Assembly: GCF_028898845.1 (NCBI RefSeq)
Contig: NZ_CP118574.1
Coordinates: forward strand, 1,984,001-2,048,000
Origin: Streptomyces sp. WZ-12
Lineage (GTDB): Bacteria > Actinomycetota > Actinomycetes > Streptomycetales > Streptomycetaceae
Length of the DNA stretch: 64,000 nucleotides
Direction of reading: 5' to 3'
The notes under the pieces were generated by a model. That model was not told where the DNA came from and made no database searches. It worked only from the letters and a program-made list of their open reading frames with translations. The position numbers and the translations under genes were made by a program. The first letter of the stretch is position 1; every line of letters begins with the position of its first letter. Below, piece by piece: positions 59,794 to 64,000 of the stretch.

Positions 59794-60671
59794 TCCCCTG
59801 ACCCCTCCGACTCCCCTGACTCCTCCGACTCCTCGATGAAGGCGGCGAGTTCGCGGACGCCCGCGGCGCGGTCGTCGGCGCCGGGGCCGTAGTCGAAGCT
59901 GTAGGTGACCTCGGCCTCGGGGAAGGTGGCGGCCAGCCACTCGGCGCAGTAGCAGCCGGGCAGTTCGCAGGGTTCGAGATCCGCGTGGATCCGGGTGACG
60001 CGGTCCGCTTCGATGCCCCGCTTCAGCAGCTCCGTGCCCAGGCGTCGCGCGACGTGTCCCTGCCCGGGAAGGGAGTATCCGGAGACCGTGCGCGTCGTCC
60101 CGGCGTCGGTGCGGAACTCGAAGATTCCCGAGGCGTCGACCGATGCGGTGAGGCGGAGGTCGTCGGTCACCAGCGGCCACCAGTTGTCCTCGTCGGACAT
60201 CGCCTCGGGGTCGAGGGCGGCGAGGCGGTCCCGGAAGGCCGTGATCGCGGCCACCGCGCCCGGGCCGATGGGGTCGGCCGACAGCCGCCCGAGCAGCACG
60301 CCGAATTCGGCCAGGGCGGTCAGCCATGCCTGGGCGGAGCTGTTGACCAGGCGCGTCGGGAACAAGGCTCCGCCGGAGGCCGAGAAGACGGCGCCGGACG
60401 GCGCGCAGCAGATGTGCGACCCGCTGTCGTCGCCGAGCCGCCAGAACGCGGTCGCCTCGCCGACGGGCTGGGGCAGCTGGACCTCCTGCACGTACTGCGT
60501 GAGCAGGTCCGGCTCGTCGGCGGCCCGGAAGTACGGCCCGACCTCCTCCGGGACCCCCACCGTCGCCAGCAGCTCGCCGACCGGCCCCGGCAGCCCGAGC
60601 TCCGCCAGGAGCCCCGGGTGCCAACGACGTACCGGCGCCCCGGTCCGCCCCCACGCATCTTGCATGCCCAT
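59790..60671 (-). CDS. SUKH-4 immunity protein with inactive deaminase-like C-terminal domain
   Basis: A 293-residue protein. Residues 1-135 have SUKH-4 features (LAELGLPGPVGELLATVGVPEEVGPYF, FWRLGDDSGSHICC, LVNSSAQAWLTALAEF). Residues about 160-275 resemble the toxin's deaminase domain: GHVARRLGTELL (His206 present, but Ala208 where the catalytic Glu is expected), VTRIHADLEPC ... CAEWL with Cys235 and Cys242, and TFPEAEVTYSFDYG. Zinc ligands are kept, the proton-shuttling Glu is lost. ATG 60671 follows GGAGGAACGG. Directly after the toxin gene, so it most likely neutralises it; the dead deaminase-like domain may act as a decoy. Confidence 0.8.
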   Translation of the reverse strand: MGMQDAWGRTGAPVRRWHPGLLAELGLPGPVGELLATVGVPEEVGPYFRAADEPDLLTQYVQEVQLPQPVGEATAFWRLGDDSGSHICCAPSGAVFSASGGALFPTRLVNSSAQAWLTALAEFGVLLGRLSADPIGPGAVAAITAFRDRLAALDPEAMSDEDNWWPLVTDDLRLTASVDASGIFEFRTDAGTTRTVSGYSLPGQGHVARRLGTELLKRGIEADRVTRIHADLEPCELPGCYCAEWLAATFPEAEVTYSFDYGPGADDRAAGVRELAAFIEESEESGESEGSGE

Positions 60672-60728
60672 TAAGCCGTTCCTCCGCTACCGCATTTCAC
60701 GTTCGCCGCATCTCACGTTCGCCGCACT

Positions 60729-62456
60729 TCAACTTCGCCGCTTGATGGGCGGTTCCCCGAAGACCCACCGTAGGTGGTCCTGCATGTCGCGATTCCCCTG
60801 CCTCCTCGAATCCTTCGTGTTGTCGTATTCGAAAGCGTAGCTGCGCTCGGCATCCGGGAAGTAATGCCGGGTCCAGTCGTTGCAGTTGGGGGCCTTCTGG
60901 TTGCAGTAATCGCGTTCCGAATACATGCGGGTGACCTTGATCTTGCGGTCGGGCCCGGGATCACGCCCCTCCGCTATGGCGTGCTTCCGCTCCTCGTCGA
61001 GGCGCTGCTGTCGCTCCAGCAAGGGGACGCCGACGACGCGCTCCGAGTGCACCCCGTCACTGCGGCCGACCTCCACCCGCTTGTTGCCGTGCTCGTCCTC
61101 GAACTCGAAGGCCGCGTAGTTCTTCCCGCTCTTGTCGCCCTTCTCCTTCCGCCGGTCATTGACCTTGACCGCCAGGTCGTGCGTGCGCGGGTCGACTTTC
61201 GTGGCGTCCTGTTTGGGATTGCGCTTGGCATCGGCCGGCAGCGGGAACTTGCTGGGCTTCTTCCGCCGCTTCGGCTTCTTCTCCTCGGTGTCGGAGCCCT
61301 CGGACGACGGACCGCCCTTGCGCTTGAGGGAGCCGCCCTTCTCCCCCTCCAGATTGAGCCCCTTGAAGCGGCCGGACAGTCCCTTGTCGTTGTCCCGATG
61401 GTTCTTGTCCATCTGCTTGACGCCGCCGGACATGTCTTCGCCGAGGTGTTTGGCGACCTTTTTGGTGCCGTCCTCGATCCCGCTGATGACCTTGTCGAGC
61501 ATGGGGTTGGCGGTGTTGGCGATGACGTCCTTGCCGCGGGTACGCCCCTGGTGGCTCTTCGCGCGACGGATCTTGCCGCCGGCGTTGTCGCGGAAGGAAC
61601 TGCCCGCGCTCTCCAGGCTCGTGGCGACCCGGCTGTGCGCCTCCGGATCGTGCGTGAACCCGCCGCTGCCGCCGGACCCGCCTCCGCCCCCGGAGGACCC
61701 GCCGTGCCCGGAGGATCCGTCCCTCCCCGAAGAACCGCCGTGTCCGGAAGACCCGCCACGGCTTCTCCCGCCGTGGCCGCCGCCGGTGCTGAGCAGTTCC
61801 ATCTGCCCACTGGCGGCGGACTTCGCCGCGTCCTTGCCCGCCTCGGCCGTGCGCCCCAGGTCAACGCCCTTCTGCCCGCCCAGGGCGTTGGCGCCGAGCT
61901 GCACCACCAGGTCCCCGACCATCGCCCCGAGCGCCTCCTCCACGGGCGTGAGGGCCATGCTGACGACCTGCTGGGCGATCTGCTCGCAGACCTCCTTGAT
62001 CAACCGCTTGACGATCGCCCGGGTCGCCTGGGTCGCCGCGATCGCACCGGCCTCGGAGAGCCCGAACGTGAACGGGGCCGCGGCCTGCGCCGCGATCACC
62101 TCCGCCGCGAGGATGCCCAACTGCACCAGGGCCGCGATCTTGGCCCCCTCGATGAGCGTGGCCACACCGTCCATGGCGGTGCCCGCCAACCGCCCGCACT
62201 CCGCAAGGCCCTTGAGGTGCTTGTCGTTGATCGTCCCCCAGTGGGAGTTCAACGCCTCCACGGCGATCGACCCGCCCGCCGAGCCCACTAACCCCTGGAT
62301 CGCGGTGTGCGCCTGGTTGGCGCCGTCCTCGATGTCATCGGCGAACTCCCGCATGGCGTTCGCCATCTCGCGGTAGTCGTCCTCGTCAACGTTGGGCCAC
62401 GACACACCGATGAGGTCGAGCACCTCGTCCGCCCAGCCCGGCAGTACCACACCCAC
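60729..62456 (-). CDS. T7-secretion-type polymorphic toxin with C-terminal nucleic acid deaminase domain
   Basis: A 575-residue protein. Residues 1-180 form a WXG/LXG-like helical export domain (VLPGWADEVLDLIGVSWPNVDEDDY ... ALNSHWGTINDKHL). A Gly/Ser/His-rich linker (GGSSGRDGSSGHGGSS) and a Lys-rich stretch with KPKRRKKP follow. Residues about 440-565 are a deaminase: VHSERVV with His470 and Glu472, then MYSERDYC ... NCNDW with Cys518 and Cys525 (CX6C), and YFPDAERSYAFEYD. This resembles XOO_2897-type deaminases that edit DNA or RNA. GTG 62456 begins at the family-typical sequence VGVVLPGWADEVLDLIG. Confidence 0.88.
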   Translation of the reverse strand: MGVVLPGWADEVLDLIGVSWPNVDEDDYREMANAMREFADDIEDGANQAHTAIQGLVGSAGGSIAVEALNSHWGTINDKHLKGLAECGRLAGTAMDGVATLIEGAKIAALVQLGILAAEVIAAQAAAPFTFGLSEAGAIAATQATRAIVKRLIKEVCEQIAQQVVSMALTPVEEALGAMVGDLVVQLGANALGGQKGVDLGRTAEAGKDAAKSAASGQMELLSTGGGHGGRSRGGSSGHGGSSGRDGSSGHGGSSGGGGGSGGSGGFTHDPEAHSRVATSLESAGSSFRDNAGGKIRRAKSHQGRTRGKDVIANTANPMLDKVISGIEDGTKKVAKHLGEDMSGGVKQMDKNHRDNDKGLSGRFKGLNLEGEKGGSLKRKGGPSSEGSDTEEKKPKRRKKPSKFPLPADAKRNPKQDATKVDPRTHDLAVKVNDRRKEKGDKSGKNYAAFEFEDEHGNKRVEVGRSDGVHSERVVGVPLLERQQRLDEERKHAIAEGRDPGPDRKIKVTRMYSERDYCNQKAPNCNDWTRHYFPDAERSYAFEYDNTKDSRRQGNRDMQDHLRWVFGEPPIKRRS

Positions 62457-62993
62457 GCGAAAGACGCCCCCTGCTCGGTAACCTGTCAACCCATCAGACA
62501 CCCTCAGCCCGGCAAACGGTTCCTCAAGTCCCGAACTGTTTCCCCTCCTGCGTGTCGCGCCCACCCCACCCGGCCGACCGCCGGCGCCCAACTTCCCTTC
62601 GCCAGCGGATACTCGGCAACGGGCCACGGGCCGGCACGACGGACCCGAGGGTGATCCGCACCCAACTCCGCCTCGCACACCGCCCGTTGTCCATTGCCCA
62701 TAACAGCGAAAAGCGACCCAAACCTCACGCCCCGGGGCGCCAGGCGCCAACTGACGGACGCCCGCAGCCAGTCGTGGGCATGGATCACGTCCTCTGGGCT
62801 CGCCCTCGCCCCTCAGGCCGACCGGACCATCCGCTCCACCACCGCCCCCACATGCCCGCCGGGTGACGCCCAGCCCCTCCGCACCCAAGACGGCGAAGGC
62901 ATCGACGGGGCGGCGGAGGGTCGAGAGGCTCCCCCGCGAAGGAAGTTGGCGCGAACCCGGAATCCGAGCCGGGCTCAGCCACCCGGCATCGCC
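62457..62993. other. Region upstream of the toxin gene
   Basis: About 540 bases between the toxin start and the 3' end of a TetR gene. Open frames exist (for example minus 62504-62788) but without a ribosome site or recognisable family. The toxin promoter should be here; I cannot place it. Confidence 0.4.
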
Positions 62994-63710
62994 CTAACGC
63001 GAGGGCTTCGACGCGGGGGGCTTCAGGCCGAGCATGTCCAGGGCGGAGTTCATCTCGGCCTGGAACAGGACCTGCGGATTGGCCTCCGGACCGAACTGGC
63101 CGAAAACCTCCAGCGCCACCGGCCCGTACATCCGCCCCCACACCCGCAGGGAGGCCAGCAGGGCCTGGGGAGGGAGGTGGGGGAAGTGCTCTCTTGTCAG
63201 GGCCGCGAGGGAGGGGACGAAGTCCTCCCAGTCCGCCTGGGCCTGCCGCAGCTCTTGCGGAGCGTCCTTCCACACGGCGTCGACCTGTCCGACGAGGATC
63301 ATGCAACATCGCCGGGAGGCCGCAACGACGTTCTCGGACGGGGCGGCGACGCCCGGTGAGCTGTCGCCGTACGTGAGGCGGAACTCGGCCGGGTTCGCTC
63401 GGGCCCAGTCGCGGAAGACCCCGGCCACCGCGAGCAGACGGCCGGCCGTGTCGGCCTCGGGGAGCGCGTCGCGAGCGGCCTCCTGCTCGTCCGCCAACCG
63501 GTTGTAGGTGTCGGCGGCAAGGGTTTCGAGCAGGTCGTCGCGGGTGTCGAAGTAGCCGTACAAAGCCGCGGGCGTCATGCCCATCTCGCGTGCGATGCCG
63601 CGGAGCGTGACGCCGTGCGTGCCGCCGGAGGCGAGCTGTCGGAGGGCTAGCTCCTTGATCTCGGCAGTCGTCTCGATCCGTCGACGCTGGCGACGTGACA
63701 TTGCGGGCAT
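62994..63710 (-). CDS. TetR-family regulator (WHG/TetR_C_13 type)
   Basis: A 238-residue regulator. HTH: IKELALRQLASGGTHGVTLRGIAREMGMTPAALYGYFDTRDDLL; the ligand domain has FRLTYGDSSPGVAAPSE and LRVWGRMYGPVALEVFGQFG, the same class as the protein encoded at 44213. ATG 63710 follows GGAGGAG, preferred over 63737. Its target is probably itself or a gene beyond the window edge, through the repeats at 63785-63827. Confidence 0.93.
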   Translation of the reverse strand: MPAMSRRQRRRIETTAEIKELALRQLASGGTHGVTLRGIAREMGMTPAALYGYFDTRDDLLETLAADTYNRLADEQEAARDALPEADTAGRLLAVAGVFRDWARANPAEFRLTYGDSSPGVAAPSENVVAASRRCCMILVGQVDAVWKDAPQELRQAQADWEDFVPSLAALTREHFPHLPPQALLASLRVWGRMYGPVALEVFGQFGPEANPQVLFQAEMNSALDMLGLKPPASKPSR

Positions 63711-63784
63711 GCGCGGCTCCTCCCCTTGGGTCAGCACAGCGGGCGGTCGTCGCCACCCGCTCGGCTTGATGTGGCCCCCCTTGC

Positions 63785-63827
63785 GAAACGTCGTTACCGG
63801 ACGACCCAGCTAACGAAACGTTGTTTA
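63785..63827. promoter_or_regulatory. Two operator-like repeats GAAACGTYGTT
   Basis: GAAACGTCGTTA at 63785-63796 and GAAACGTTGTTTA at 63815-63827, 30 bases apart (three helical turns), 75-117 bases upstream of the TetR start. Each contains an AAAC-GTY-GTT inverted repeat. Likely autoregulatory TetR sites. The rest up to 64000 shows no gene. Confidence 0.5.
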
Positions 63828-64000
63828 TTTATCGTACCTCGTTTACTTCGCGCGCCCCGGGTTCGGCATCGACCTTCGGTCAGGTTCGAGTGCGGCGGAC
63901 TGCGGCGGACGGGCGAGGGAGTTCACCGCTCAACTTTCTTACTGACCAGCCCAGTTCTCCGCCCGACCCCGGCAATTCACCTGCGCGTCGGCGTCCCGAC

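Noticed and set aside
62504..62788. Minus-strand frame upstream of the toxin gene
   Set aside because: No ribosome site, no recognisable domain, composition typical of non-coding GC-rich frames.
1..64000. CRISPR arrays, tRNA or rRNA genes
   Set aside because: No regularly spaced direct repeats with unique spacers, and no cloverleaf with T-loop GTTCRA-type signature, were found by eye on either strand.

Overview
The window is about 72% GC, with G/C-rich third codon positions. It carries an SsgA-like sporulation protein, paired DUF397 and helix-turn-helix (DUF5753) genes, ECF sigma factors, AfsQ/Cse-like two-component genes and a T7-type polymorphic toxin. This points strongly to a Streptomyces (or close relative) chromosome. 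Placement is from protein content read by eye; no database was searched.

Layout. 1-9.9 kb: the end of a DeoR regulator, a small secreted protein, a TetR regulator with a remarkable low-complexity 5' tract, a FUSC-type membrane protein with a downstream MarR, another TetR, a pair of bacterial PH-domain membrane proteins and an SsgA-family protein. 9.9-15.5 kb: a secreted NodB polysaccharide deacetylase divergent from a response regulator / sensor kinase / GerMN lipoprotein operon, DUF1992, and a secreted DUF4185-like propeller protein. 15.5-16.4 kb: a decayed IS605-type tnpB relic. 16.5-21.8 kb: the methylmalonyl-CoA mutase operon mutA-mutB-meaB. 21.9-28.5 kb: a LysR gene, an anti-sigma-like ATPase with its DUF397/HTH partners, two methyltransferases, an ABC ATPase with broken catalytic motifs and a DUF6314 protein. 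28.7-37.1 kb: an aldehyde dehydrogenase plus APC permease operon, a NiCoT nickel/cobalt permease with a Nur-like box, a copper P-type ATPase behind strong palindromes, and a MarR/MBL-hydrolase divergent pair. 37.3-43.5 kb: a phospho-signalling island (membrane protein, vWA, PP2C, transmembrane Ser/Thr kinase with DUF4189) and a membrane Mrr-like nuclease. 43.6-50 kb: an F420-type nitroreductase and TetR, a SigE-family sigma factor with a membrane partner, a sigma/zf-HC2/TM/CAP-domain fusion broken by one base, and a second CAP protein. 50.3-55.8 kb: a rifamycin-associated element with helR, a cytosine-deaminase-like amidohydrolase and an amino acid permease. 55.8-62.5 kb: a four-gene polymorphic toxin locus. 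It ends with a TetR gene.

How the genes work together. mutA-mutB-meaB is one translationally coupled or closely spaced unit making and protecting B12-dependent methylmalonyl-CoA mutase. The copper ATPase, NiCoT permease, MarR/MBL and nitroreductase/TetR genes each sit next to a palindromic element suited to local control. The vWA-PP2C-kinase trio looks like a TerY-P type phosphorylation module.

The most unusual parts are: the toxin locus, where a predicted secreted deaminase is followed by a SUKH-4 protein carrying what looks like a catalytically dead copy of the same deaminase fold, a P-loop NTPase and a propeller/SUKH protein; the membrane-tethered sigma factor fused to an extracellular CAP domain and interrupted at a C7 tract; and the RAE / short ORF / helR arrangement.
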